Of a stretch of 26,090 nt of DNA, positions 1-8,733 are shown one piece after another; within the stretch, counting starts at the first letter, position 1; every line of letters begins with the position of its first letter. The position numbers and the translations under genes are program-made. Source of the DNA: Zoopage sp. CT-All. Its lineage: Eukaryota > Zoopagomycota > Zoopagomycetes > Zoopagales > Zoopagaceae. Location: the NCBI GenBank assembly GCA_004114245.1, contig QZWS01000108.1, positions 1 to 26,090 of the forward strand, in the 5' to 3' direction. Under the pieces are notes generated by a model. It was not told the DNA's origin and searched no databases. It was given only the letters and a program-made list of their open reading frames with translations.

Positions 1-262
1 ACTAATCACGACGGTCATATGAATCTGTACATGATTCCAACGCCTTGACAGGCAATCCTTCTGATATATCCTGGTCGATGCGCCTATCCACGTTTTCCAG
101 ACTTTGAGTGTTGACTTGCATTTTCTTGATAGTGTTCATAGATAAATATAGACGTGTATTCTAATATTATATGGTTGTTGGCCAGTGGGCGAATTGTCTA
201 TACTATCTAGAGGCGAATTCCGAATATGAAGAACTATTGCAGGTCGCCAGTCAAGGGTCACA
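1..262. other. Gene-free left margin
   Basis: AT-rich sequence downstream of the stop codon of the secreted coiled-coil gene on the minus strand. It should hold that gene's 3' UTR. I see no convincing reading frame, RNA gene or repeat. The plus-strand frame opening at 171 lies mostly antisense to the coding region and resembles no family I know. Confidence 0.5.
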
Positions 263-814
263 TTATCCAAACAGGCCAGTATATGGTCCTATCATCGTTT
301 CGAAAGTATGCAAGCGTGCGTATTCTGACTCCTTGGCAGCCGTAGTAGCAGCCGTCATTTTAGTTGTAAGCATTGCCTTGTTCCTCACCATATCCCTAAG
401 ACTTGCCTCCGCTCTAGTAATTTTTTTGTTGAGAATGATCAACGCAGGCGTCAATTCCTTTTCGCTCCGACTCAGCTGCATAGCATTCGCGTACTGATTC
501 ACATTTCGGCCAATAGAGTATTCAGAGTTGATGCTTGCAACGTTCAATATGGCGTAGTAGTCATTGTATCCTTCAAAAGCTCGCTGCGACGCGACTTTGT
601 CAGTCTCAAGCTTCCGGGCTTCTTCTTTGTAGCGCTTAATATTCTCGGTTGCAATTTTGATTTCGTCTCCGAGCAAAGCAATTTCCTTTTTTAGATCGGC
701 GTGCTTGACAGGCAGGGGCAAGGAGTGAAGCGGTCTGCCTCTATCAGCTGCTTGGGCGATTGGAGCGGCGAGAAGGGCCATGACGGCAAGACCGAGCAGG
801 AGGATGCGGAGCAT
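263..814 (-). CDS. Small secreted coiled-coil protein, family unknown
   Basis: Single-exon gene of 183 residues. Residues 1-22 are a classic signal peptide: Met-Leu-Arg, a Leu/Ala-rich core and an Ala-Gln-Ala-Ala cleavage region. The mature part is charged and helical, with heptad-like stretches at about residues 38-75 (Lys/Glu/Ile-rich) and 120-165, so a secreted or ER-lumenal coiled coil is likely. There is no second membrane segment, no cysteine framework and no catalytic motif I recognise. The ATG at 814 is the natural start because the signal peptide follows it directly. It diverges from TMA16 across 74 bp. The coding region looks less GC-rich than its neighbours. The role is unknown; a lineage-specific secreted protein is the best description. 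Confidence 0.75.
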   Translation of the reverse strand: MLRILLLGLAVMALLAAPIAQAADRGRPLHSLPLPVKHADLKKEIALLGDEIKIATENIKRYKEEARKLETDKVASQRAFEGYNDYYAILNVASINSEYSIGRNVNQYANAMQLSRSEKELTPALIILNKKITRAEASLRDMVRNKAMLTTKMTAATTAAKESEYARLHTFETMIGPYTGLFG

Positions 815-888
815 GTTGGTCGTTTCGTGTCCAATGGCAGAGGTAAAAGAAAAAATGGCAGTCTCATCGCTCCCTTCTGATCCTTGCC
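815..888. promoter_or_regulatory. 74-bp divergent promoter region (secreted protein / TMA16)
   Basis: The only sequence between the two divergent start codons. It must contain both 5' leaders or overlap with them. It includes an A-rich stretch near 844-855. No TATA box is evident. Confidence 0.6.
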
Positions 889-1530
889 ATGACCAATAAC
901 AACCGCAAGATCACGCTCAAGTCGATCAAGAAGAAGGACAAGGCGCATCCATTCTCGCGACGCGCGCAGCAAATCAATCGCTCCATGCACCGCATCGAAC
1001 GCCTTGCGCACCTCAAGACTGACCAGGCGCATAAATTCTCCCACAAGAGTAAGTGCCCCGTGCCCAGCGCTGGCTGCTCGGTGTTAACGGTGTCTGTTGG
1101 CTAGCGGAGCGACTGGTATGGTTCAAGCACGCTGTCGACGAAGACTCTGCTGCCTTGACGCGCGACGAGATGCACGAGCTCATAGAGATGTACCTAGAAC
1201 GCAACGATGCCGAGTTGGAGGAGATGAAGCATGCGCGGCGGCCCGGACGGCCCGCACATCCCAAGCAGGCGATGCTCGAGGCGGTGATTGCCAAGGAGCG
1301 AGTGGAGTACGAGAGCGGATTTGACGTGCCCGAGTTGACCGATGCCAAGAATGCGGCATTGCTGAGGTGCGGCATTCCCTCGCTTTCTGTGCCAAGCTGA
1401 CAATGCTATGTTGCATAGAGCATGGGACGGTGATCATAACTCGATGGGGCGGATACGCATGGTGCGATTACAGGCACGCAAGCAGCAGCCGCCCCAGGCC
1501 GACGCAGGAGACGCAATCATGACGGAATAG
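889..1530 (+). CDS. TMA16: Translation machinery-associated protein 16 (TMA16)
   Basis: Three exons (889-1048, 1105-1366, 1419-1530) encode 177 residues, almost the length of yeast Tma16. Introns of 56 and 52 nt start with GTAAGT and GTGCGG and end in TAG. Tma16 associates with pre-60S ribosomal particles. Family hallmarks are the basic N-terminus with Lys-Lys-Lys and His-Pro, the ERLVWFKHAV segment just after intron 1, the ELIEMYLERND region, the RRPGRPAHPKQ motif, and the closing LTDAKNAALLR followed across intron 2 by AWDGDHNSMGRIRMVRL. The joined reading across both introns restores this order exactly, which supports the splice sites. The C-terminal tail is Gln/Asp-rich and unconserved. 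It lies upstream of the aspartate-semialdehyde dehydrogenase gene on the same strand, 147 bp away. Confidence 0.93.
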
Positions 1531-1677
1531 GCCGATGCTGATGGCGCCTGCATATACAACTTGATTATTCTGCTCACCAGGGTGGTCTGCTTGCAGTTTT
1601 TCTGATGCGAGGCGTTCGGCCCTATGTTGTGCCACTCAGCACGTGGGACAACTCCGCGGCTTGAATCTCTCCGCTAC

Positions 1678-2913
1678 ATGTCCGCTGCTTCACACCCCGT
1701 TCTCCTGGACCCTGGCCGCGTCCTTCGCGTGGGCATTCTCGGCGCAACAGGCACCGTTGGCCAGCGGTTTATCGCCCTTCTCGCCACTCATCCCTGGTTT
1801 CGCGTGCATCGGCTTGGTGCGAGCCCGCGATCCGCTGGCCGTCACTACGCCAGCGCCGTTCGCTGGCGCCAGACTACCCCGCTCTGCCCTCGTGCCGGCA
1901 ATATGATCATCGTGGAGTGCGTCGCCAAGGAGTTTGGCGGCTGTGATGTTATCTTTAGTGGACTGGATTCGGAGGTCGCTGGACCCATTGGTAGGGAGCG
2001 CTCCCCCCTCCACTCTCGCACCATACTCATCATTGCTGCCATAGAGCTCTCATTTCGTAATGCTGGATTTGCGGTGCTCTCAAACGCCAAGAATCACCGC
2101 ATGGATCCGCTGGTGCCGCTGGTCGTGCCCAGCGCAAACCCCGATCACCTGCGTCTGATTCCCCACCAGCAGCGCGAGTACCTGCGCGTGAGCAATCCAT
2201 CCGAGGTTTCGTCACACCACCGCCACCACGGGTTTCTCGTGACAAATGCCAACTGCGCCACAACAGGGCTCTGCACCGTGCTGGCCCCGCTGATTGACGC
2301 GTTTGGACCCATCGAAATGGTGCATTGCACCACACTGCAGGCCGCGTCTGGCGCCGGATACCCCGGCGTTCCTGCCATGGATTTGATCGACAACATTGTG
2401 CCGTTTATCTCTGACGAGGAAAACAAGCTGGCCACGGAGCCTATCAAGATCCTGGGCAAAGCATCGTTGGACGCAGCCGGTCACCCCATTGGGCTTGTGC
2501 CGGCCAAGCTCATGCGTGTGTCGGCGACATGTACGCGCGTCCCAGTGACAGATGGCCATACGCTGTGCATCTCTGTCAAGTTTCGGCGCCCAGAAGCCCC
2601 CGAGCCAGCTGAAGTCATCCATGCGCTGCGTTCCCACCAATCCATGGCGCTGGCGCTGGATTGCCCCAGCGCGCCGACGGAGAGCATATGTGTGCTCGAT
2701 TCGCCAGCAGATATTGACCGGCCCCAGCCTAGGTTGGACCGTGACCGCGGCCATGGATACACGGTGACTGTGGGCCGTGTGCGGGCATGCGAGATTGGAC
2801 ACGTCAAAGTGGTGGCGCTGGTGCACAACACGATTCTTGGCGCGGCAGGCAGTGCAGTGCTAAATGCCGAATTGTGTGTCAGGATGGGGTACATTGAGGC
2901 GCGAGGCGAGTAG
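1678..2913 (+). CDS. HOM2: Aspartate-semialdehyde dehydrogenase
   Basis: This enzyme reduces L-aspartyl-4-phosphate to L-aspartate-semialdehyde with NADPH, the second step of threonine and methionine synthesis from aspartate. The N-terminal nucleotide-binding loop is GILGATGTVGQRF. The catalytic Cys is in NANCATTGL (about residue 175), substrate residues lie in LQAASGAGYPG, and the catalytic His is in RVPVTDGHT (about residue 276). RPQPRLDRDRGHGY and LVHNTILGAAGS close the fold. The exons are 1678-1990 and 2045-2913. The 54-nt intron at 1991-2044 (GTAGGG...CATAG) has no in-frame stop; removing it restores the family spacing between EVAGPI and the LSFRNAGFAVLSNAKN segment. The product is about 393 residues. 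An upstream ATG at 1624 would add 18 unconserved residues, so 1678 is preferred. Confidence 0.97.
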   Translation: MSAASHPVLLDPGRVLRVGILGATGTVGQRFIALLATHPWFRVHRLGASPRSAGRHYASAVRWRQTTPLCPRAGNMIIVECVAKEFGGCDVIFSGLDSEVAGPIGRERSPLHSRTILIIAAIELSFRNAGFAVLSNAKNHRMDPLVPLVVPSANPDHLRLIPHQQREYLRVSNPSEVSSHHRHHGFLVTNANCATTGLCTVLAPLIDAFGPIEMVHCTTLQAASGAGYPGVPAMDLIDNIVPFISDEENKLATEPIKILGKASLDAAGHPIGLVPAKLMRVSATCTRVPVTDGHTLCISVKFRRPEAPEPAEVIHALRSHQSMALALDCPSAPTESICVLDSPADIDRPQPRLDRDRGHGYTVTVGRVRACEIGHVKVVALVHNTILGAAGSAVLNAELCVRMGYIEARGE

Positions 2914-2948
2914 TAATCAATATTGTAATGCAGTGGCCGATGGCCGAC

Positions 2949-4341
2949 CTACTTCCCATTGACCAGCTTGCTTCGACAAGGTATCGTCAACGTGTCGAGT
3001 TGTTTTGTTAGCATCTCTGTTGTCGCGTTCGCTTTATCAATCAGGGCACGCATTTCTCCCGATTCCACTGACGCTATGTAGGCATCGGCATGCTCGATAA
3101 TCTCATTGACACGATCAGGTTGGGAGAGCAGGATTTGCAGGTGCGGATACAGGCGGCCGTTGAAGTCTTTGATAGCCGCCGGCAACTGCGATATAGCCCT
3201 TGAAGCAGATCAGTACGAGAGATGGCAAATGACGCGCCCTACTGTTGATCCGCTGGACTGGCGCGAATCCACCTCACCGTGGCATCATTGAATTTGACGC
3301 CTGCAGTTGGCGGCTCGACAGCGGCAAGCAAGTGGCGCTTAATGCCAGCAATTGTATCCGGGTTGGCCATGGAAGAAATCAGCGAAGCAGTTACGTTGAT
3401 CGTGTCTGTTATTGCATCTAGCGAGACGGCTCAGTGTGTCCCATATATGGCACATAAATACCAAACAAAGTATCGTCCTTCTCGGGCACTGGAGGTAGAC
3501 ATGCTTGAATCTATCAAAGTTTACAACAAAATGAAACCGAGAGTCGTCGCACCTGTCGTTCAAGTTCAGCTTCGTTGAATGGAGCACGCCTGATTGGCTT
3601 GTATACATGTGTCTCATCCACCCCAAGATCCTCTGGACCGAAATCTATGGGAATGCCGAGCTCCTCGAAGAGCCCAACGATGGGCAACGCGGCCGTAGAT
3701 GCGAATCGCTGTGATGCGGTGCCAGCGACCACCGGCTCATTCTCACCGTCGGAAGCATTCGCATCATGCAACGAAATTCGAGCAGATTTGATCCCACGAG
3801 GGGGCGCAGTATTCTCGAGTGATACGTCGCGTGCCTTGCGTTTGGCTGTTGCAGAAGCAACTGTCTTGGTGGTGCTAGACTTGCCAGCGGGACCTGGAGG
3901 CGGGTCTCTTGCGACGCCCTCATTCAACTTCGACGTCGTCTTTGCGGCGCTAGGCAGTACTGACCGAGTCGTGGTGGACACGGCTACAGAGGCTCGAGTA
4001 GCAGGCCGGGTAGTGCCCGCAGCAGGCTGCGGCTGCGGCTGCGCATCTGGTGCCGCCACGGCGTTCTCCTGTTTTTGAAATCGAAATCTCTGCGATGACG
4101 CGCCAGAAGGTATGATAGGCCGCTTGGGCGCGGCAGTGGGGAGCGCGGGGGCAGCACGAAGGCGACGGGAGGCGCGAGGTGATGCAGTGGTGGGAATTTT
4201 GCCCCTTCCGCCGCGCCTCGCATTACCCGCAAAGTTGATTGGAGGGAGGCTATTCTTGGCGCTGTTGCTGGATGATGCCGTAGACGTGGAGATGGAGGTG
4301 AGGGCGGGTGGAGGCGGCTGAGATGCTGTCCCACGTTGCAT
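2949..4341 (-). CDS. Basic/disordered protein with helical C-terminus, family unknown
   Basis: Four exons on the minus strand (4341-3553, 3510-3462, 3417-3278, 3185-2949) join in frame to 404 residues. Introns are 42, 44 and 92 nt with GTGCGA, GTATTT and GTGAGG donors. Residues 1 to about 210 are low-complexity, rich in Ala/Pro/Ser/Thr/Arg, including GNARRGGRGK and several Arg/Lys patches, as in chromatin-, RNA- or microtubule-binding proteins. After about residue 210 the chain becomes ordered: LPIVGLFEELGIPIDFGPED, then YKPIRRAPFNEAELERQ. The last about 140 residues are predominantly helical, with short coiled-coil-like stretches near the C-terminus. I do not recognise the family. A kinetochore or spindle role would fit the layout but is only a guess. 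The ATG at 4341 was chosen because the frame continues upstream without another ATG that I could confirm. It converges on HOM2 with 35 bp between stop codons. Confidence 0.7.
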
Positions 4342-4684
4342 GTTGACAAAACGCGAGACGGGTGTGGACGAAATCGGCACGCGTGCTCGCCACACCGAGA
4401 CCAGCGAGTGCAATGCCGGCGTCCAAGCACAATTCTCAGCCTCTTGTTAGTCCAACACAGCGCTGCTGTCTGCATCCCATATTCCACATATATGAGTGCA
4501 GCGAGCATCTACTCCGCCAATCCATCTCCATCTCCATGCGCAAAACCCAGTGGAAAGCGCCTTTTGACAGACCACGCGTCGTTAATTTAGCCCACCTAAA
4601 TACTTGCGATCCGAGCAGCCGCGGCAGATGCGGTCGTGTCCGTCCAGCCCATCCTGACGGCTGCCTTTCGCAACAGCCCATTCG
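4342..4684. promoter_or_regulatory. Divergent intergenic region, 343 bp
   Basis: This lies between the minus-strand orphan and the plus-strand G3BP-like gene and is the largest divergent promoter region in the window. A CATATATG element at about 4487-4494 is the only TATA-like sequence I see. No RNA gene or repeat is evident. Short frames here have no family resemblance. Confidence 0.5.
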
Positions 4685-7105
4685 ATGTCTGCCGCGCCGC
4701 ATCCGCCGCCGACCACCGCGCAGCAGCAGCACATGCACCACCACATGCAGCCGTACGCATCGTACCCCCCGCCGCCGCCGCAGGACCATGCGTCGCAGGC
4801 GCAGCACGGCGGGGGCGGCGGGATGTACGCCGCCGCCGCCCACGCCCCTGGCCCAATGCCCCAGCCCCAGCAGCCGCCTCCCGTCCACGGGATGTATCCG
4901 GATCCGTATGCGATGTCGAATCACTACGCCATATATCAGCATCACATGGCCGCCGCCGCCGCTGCGCAGCAAGGGATGCAGCAGCATCAGCAGCAGGCGG
5001 GCCAGGGGATGATGGGCGCGGGGATGCCGCCGCCGCCACCCATCCCCGGCGCCGTCATCCCACAGCAGATGAGCGGCGATGTCGCTGGGAGTCGCCATGG
5101 AATGATGCCGCAGATTCAGCAGCAGCAGCAGCAGCAACAACAGCCGAATATGGGGCAACAGCAACAGATCGTCGCGCCGCTGTCGATGCAAGGAATGTCG
5201 TTCAACCATACCCCGGCATCGTCATCCACCGTCGCCAGCTCCCAGCAGCCGCAGCAACCCGCATCCTCGCAGCAGCCGCCAGTGGACGCGAGCGAGGTCG
5301 GATGGATGTTCGTCAAGGAGTACTACACCTTTCTGCATCGCGAACCTCATCGCCTGCACGCATTCTACGCCCGCGCATCCTACATGTCGCACGGCACAGA
5401 GGGCGAGTTCCTGCTCCACCCGGTGCATGGCATTCAGGAAATCAGCCAAAAGTTGGGCGAGTTTGTGCAGAGCGATTGCCAGGTGTTGGTCTCCACCGTG
5501 GATGCGCAGCCAACGCTTGCCAACGGGATTCTCGTGCAGGTGCTCGGTGAAATGCTCTGGGCCGGTCAGACTCTAGGCAAGAAGTTCGCGCAGTCGTTTG
5601 TTCTCGCCGAGCAGCCGAATGGTTACTACGTGCTGAACGATGTCTTCCGGTTTCTCAAGCCGCAGTCCGTGAACAGCACAGCCACGGATGGCTACGAGGA
5701 AGAGCGAGCAGCGGAGGTGGCCCAACAGACTGCCGCTTCCGCTAGCATCGGGAAGAGTGCCGAGGCTGAACTGGTTGTTGCTGAAACTGCCCAGGTCATC
5801 CCCGTGGCGAGCTCCACCACCACCGTCGAGGCAACCTCCACTACAAGCACGATTGTGGAACAGGTTATTATTGTTGAGAAGGCATCGGAATTGGCTGCCG
5901 CTGAGATTGCCCATCCACAGCCAGTGATCCTAGAATTAGGCACCACCTCCATCGAAACCAAGGTCGATTCTGCCCAAGAGCCGTCCTCCCCGGCTCCATC
6001 GAAGCTGCCAGAAGCCGCTGCAGCCACCACGGCCGTTACACTCTCGCCACAGCCGGCGCCGGCGAAAGCACGCGGAAAGAAGGACAAACAAAAACCTGCT
6101 CAGCTATCCTCGAATGCGTCCGATGCGACTGCCCTTGCCGTCAAGGAGAAGAAGCAGTCGGGCAAGCAGTCACCCAAGCTTACCGCTCCGAAGGAGACAC
6201 CAGCTGAGGGAAAGGGCGTCAAAGCCGAGCCTGCACCAGCGGTCGCTGCGTCGTCCACAGCAGCTTCTGCGACCCCGCTACCGCCAGCACCAGTGCCTGA
6301 GCCTGCTGCAGTCATCGTCGAGCCACCCAAGCCAAAGACATGGGCCAACCTCGTTGCTGTCAGTGGCGACAAGTGGGGTAGCCTGGCGAAGGAAGATGTG
6401 CGAGGCGTCGTCATTACCATGCCAACAACGCCCACCAGCGTGGCGCCACCAACAACTACCGCGGGTACTGCCGCTCGAGGGGGCCATCGTGGGGGCCGTG
6501 GCGGCAGCGGCACCGCATCCAACGCAAACACCACTCGTTCCCAGGCAGGCGGCCATTCCGACCGGGATGAGCGCGCCGTTGTATTTATCAAGAACGTGAT
6601 TACCAAGAAGCACACACAGGACGTGATGCGTCAACACTTTGGTGCCCAAATCGGTCCCGTGCGATCGATTGATATTCCGCCCGGTCGCGGCATTGCCTAT
6701 CTCGAGTTTGAAAGTCGTGATGCAGCCCGTCGGGCGATTGAGCGCGGCGAGTTTATGCTGGAGGGTGAGCGGGTCATTGTGGAGGAGAAGCGACGGTTCC
6801 CCGATGGGGGAGGAAGAAGCGGCCGCAGCGGTAGCTCCGGCAACACGGGATTCTACCCTCGAGGAGGCAATAGCGGCGGTGGCCATCGGGGCGGGTTTGT
6901 CCAGCGGGGTGGCGCTGCACCCACCGGCGGGCACGAAAAGCAACAGCAGCTGGAGCGAGAAGACAGTCCGAGCACGGGGCATGGAGCTGGACGGAGTCGA
7001 GGCGGTAACAACTCTGACCGCGGCGCGCGAGGCAGCGGATCGAACCGCGGCCGAGGCAGGGGCGGTCACACATCGTCACCTGCACCCACCACCAGTGCAA
7101 CGTGA
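4685..7105 (+). CDS. G3BP: G3BP-like NTF2/RRM/RGG stress-granule protein
   Basis: An intronless gene of 806 residues. Residues about 1-199 are a Gln/Pro/Met/His-rich, prion-like extension with a nine-Gln run encoded by mostly CAG repeats near 5118-5145. An NTF2-like domain spans about 200-326 (VGWMFVKEYYTFLHREPHRL through VLNDVFRFLK). About 330-625 is an Ala/Pro/Thr/Lys-rich linker containing KPKTWANLVA, typical of the region before the RRM in G3BP proteins. The RRM is at about 629-702, with RNP2-like VVFIKNV and RNP1-like GRGIAYLEF. The tail (703-806) is an RGG/Gly-rich region. The NTF2-linker-RRM-RGG order is diagnostic of G3BP (S. pombe Nxt3; S. cerevisiae Bre5 is related), an RNA-binding scaffold that also partners ubiquitin protease Ubp3/USP10. 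The long Q-rich N-terminal extension is unusual, because NTF2 normally starts the protein. Confidence 0.92.
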   Translation: MSAAPHPPPTTAQQQHMHHHMQPYASYPPPPPQDHASQAQHGGGGGMYAAAAHAPGPMPQPQQPPPVHGMYPDPYAMSNHYAIYQHHMAAAAAAQQGMQQHQQQAGQGMMGAGMPPPPPIPGAVIPQQMSGDVAGSRHGMMPQIQQQQQQQQQPNMGQQQQIVAPLSMQGMSFNHTPASSSTVASSQQPQQPASSQQPPVDASEVGWMFVKEYYTFLHREPHRLHAFYARASYMSHGTEGEFLLHPVHGIQEISQKLGEFVQSDCQVLVSTVDAQPTLANGILVQVLGEMLWAGQTLGKKFAQSFVLAEQPNGYYVLNDVFRFLKPQSVNSTATDGYEEERAAEVAQQTAASASIGKSAEAELVVAETAQVIPVASSTTTVEATSTTSTIVEQVIIVEKASELAAAEIAHPQPVILELGTTSIETKVDSAQEPSSPAPSKLPEAAAATTAVTLSPQPAPAKARGKKDKQKPAQLSSNASDATALAVKEKKQSGKQSPKLTAPKETPAEGKGVKAEPAPAVAASSTAASATPLPPAPVPEPAAVIVEPPKPKTWANLVAVSGDKWGSLAKEDVRGVVITMPTTPTSVAPPTTTAGTAARGGHRGGRGGSGTASNANTTRSQAGGHSDRDERAVVFIKNVITKKHTQDVMRQHFGAQIGPVRSIDIPPGRGIAYLEFESRDAARRAIERGEFMLEGERVIVEEKRRFPDGGGRSGRSGSSGNTGFYPRGGNSGGGHRGGFVQRGGAAPTGGHEKQQQLEREDSPSTGHGAGRSRGGNNSDRGARGSGSNRGRGRGGHTSSPAPTTSAT

Positions 7106-7266
7106 GCAGAATGCAGCAGCAATACGCATCGGTAGACTTGCTTGCCTCCAAGTCGTGTAGCAGTAGATATGGAATGCCGATGTATGCGAAGAACGCGGCA
7201 TTGTTGTGCATACGCAAGGTGGAGCTTGACTCTCCATCTCCGCTGTCACCATCCCCACTTCCCGCC

Positions 7267-7860
7267 ATGATCAAGCTGTGGACGCTCAAGAAGGAGGCCG
7301 CCGAGGCAGAGAAGCGGAAGCCAAAGGTCAGCTCTGCACAGATCCGTGTCCAGAAAGGTGGATCTGCGTCGTCGCCTAGCAGCCTGGCGCTAAGCTAACG
7401 GCGATCGCCTCCTCCTGTAGACCTCTCCGAGCTGGACCTTCCACGCACGATGACCGTCGCATTCCCCAACCCGGACGACATTCTCAACTTCTCGCTCACC
7501 ATCCGCCCCGACGAGGGTTTCTACCACACCGGGACGTTCCGCTTCACATTCGCGGTGCCGCACGAGTATCCGCACAATCCGCCCAAGGTGCGCTGCACGC
7601 AAAAGATCTACCACCCCAACATTGATCTCGCGGGCAACGTGTGCTTGAATATTCTGCGGGAAGACTGGAAGCCGGTGCTGAATTTGAACGCGGTGATGGT
7701 CGGGCTGCAGTTTCTATTCCTGGAGCCGAATGCGGACGATCCGTTGAATAAGGACGCGGCGCAGGATTTACGCGCTGACAAGGGACGGTTTGGGTGCAAT
7801 GTGGCAAGGAGCATGAAGGGCGGAAGCGTCGGGGAGGAGGTATTTGAACGGGTGGTGTAG
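7267..7860 (+). CDS. UBC12: NEDD8-conjugating E2 enzyme Ubc12
   Basis: Two exons (7267-7357, 7421-7860) give 176 residues. The 63-nt intron begins GTGGAT, ends CTGTAG and splits an Asp codon. Ubc12 accepts NEDD8/Rub1 from its E1 and transfers it to cullins, activating cullin-RING ubiquitin ligases. The N-terminus MIKLWTLKK is the family docking extension that binds the E1 and the Dcn1 pocket through the initiator Met. The E2 core shows [10 protein letters not shown], then the [19 protein letters not shown] active site with the thioester Cys at about residue 105, and [14 protein letters not shown]. The C-terminus ends in FERVV, close to human UBC12. It converges on the YIPF6 gene with 55 bp between stop codons. 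Confidence 0.97.
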
Positions 7861-7915
7861 CCGTGTGTATGTTATGCAGGCGTTGTGACGATTGGATTGC
7901 TGTATGAGTACATTG

Positions 7916-8684
7916 CTAGGCCAGCACCACGATCCACGCGACGAGAAAGTAGTACATGACGACGGGGTACCTAGACAATGCGATTACTGCACGAAGGGCA
8001 ATAGGGTGGCGGCCTACATGACCAGCGAACGTCGGCCTGGCGGGACACTTCGCTCGGAGAGAAACGCCACCGAGGCCTTGACGGCCCACGAAAACGACAC
8101 TGCCACCACTGCCAATCGCAGCCATGCCCATCCGGGCACGATGAACAGCACGAGGGCGGCGAGCACGAGCGGCGACACGCAGTAGCCAAGGATGCATACC
8201 GACTGGAAGAAGGAGATATGGGCGCGGAGCAGCTTTGCGTTGAGCGTGACGACGGCGGACCCGGTCCAGATGAGGGTGAAGATGGAGGTGAAGATCTGCG
8301 AGGATTGGTTCGACGGGGCCTGGATGCTGAGGACGCTGGAATACGGCGTGATGAGTGGGGAAGGGATGGAGAGGAGCTACGTTGCGAGGACGAGACACAG
8401 CAGCAGCGGCCCCCACAAATCCCCTGCACAACGTGGTGTTAGATACGCGGATGTGGGGGAGCGCGGGGCTTGCATTCGCGGAGCGGATCGCTGCCGTCGT
8501 CGGAGGACCACACCACCCGCCTTAGCTTGCCCCACACCTGGCCCAGGTCCCGCCTCTACAGCCAGGGGTGTGAGCATGGCCACGTACAAGGCGCATGTGC
8601 TACAATTGTGGAGAGGATGGGCTCATCGAGCGTGTCGACGGGCACGGGGGCGATGGCGCCAATGGGACCGCCGTAGGACGCCAT
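7916..8684 (-). CDS. YIPF6: YIPF6-type Yip1-domain Golgi membrane protein
   Basis: Five exons (8684-8604, 8555-8474, 8423-8381, 8335-8018, 7970-7916) give 192 residues. Proteins of this family are multispanning Golgi/ER membrane proteins that bind Rab GTPases and act in vesicle transport. The spliced protein shows LDEPILSTI, then REWDLWGPLLLCLVLAT, then VTLNAKLLRAHISFFQSVC followed by ILGYCVSPLVLAALVLF, then SWAVKASVAFLSERSVPPGR and the closing YPVVMYYFLVAWIVVLA. These follow human YIPF6 in order. Intron 2 (8424-8473) uses a GC donor (GCAAGC) with a CAG acceptor; it is needed to make the conserved Glu-Trp-Asp-Leu-Trp-Gly junction. The other introns are 48, 45 and 47 nt. The protein is shorter at its N-terminus than animal homologues, because the divergent ATP14 start lies only 49 bp upstream. 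Confidence 0.9.
8424..8473 (-). other. GC-AG spliceosomal intron (50 nt)
   Basis: The donor is AAT|GCAAGC and the acceptor TGTGCAG. The only nearby GT (inside the CGCGTATCT stretch) would leave a 23-nt intron, too short to splice, and would replace the conserved Trp-Asp with unrelated residues. Confidence 0.75.
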
Positions 8685-8733
8685 TTGATTGGCTGGCTGC
8701 GTGACTGCAGCGGGCTTTTTCAGACAGCAAGAC
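8685..8733. promoter_or_regulatory. 49-bp divergent promoter (YIPF6 / ATP14)
   Basis: All the DNA between the two start codons. Both transcripts must begin here or inside the opposite gene. It contains TTGATTGGCTGGC, in which an ATTGG (inverted CCAAT) box is visible at about 8686-8691. No TATA box is evident. Confidence 0.6.

Noticed and set aside
3339-3626. Minus-strand frame of 95 codons containing short hydrophobic stretches
   Set aside because: It crosses two introns of the four-exon orphan and is frameshifted relative to its exons.
3575-4078. Plus-strand frame of 167 codons opposite the four-exon orphan
   Set aside because: It is antisense to the Ala/Pro/Ser-rich exon, has no family resemblance, and the minus-strand gene has consistent splice phases.
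4342-4413. Upstream extension of the four-exon orphan
   Set aside because: It begins with TTG rather than ATG; the ATG at 4341 is used instead.
4436-5209. Minus-strand frame of 257 codons, Arg/Leu/His-rich
   Set aside because: It is the antisense shadow of CAG/CCG-rich codons at the start of the G3BP-like gene.
6278-7069. Minus-strand frame of 263 codons
   Set aside because: It is antisense to the RRM and RGG region of the G3BP-like gene, whose plus-strand domains are unmistakable.
7971-8431. Two overlapping minus-strand frames of 152-171 codons with Ser/Arg/Pro-rich products
   Set aside because: These are out-of-frame readings of the YIPF6 exons; only the spliced third frame yields the conserved membrane spans.
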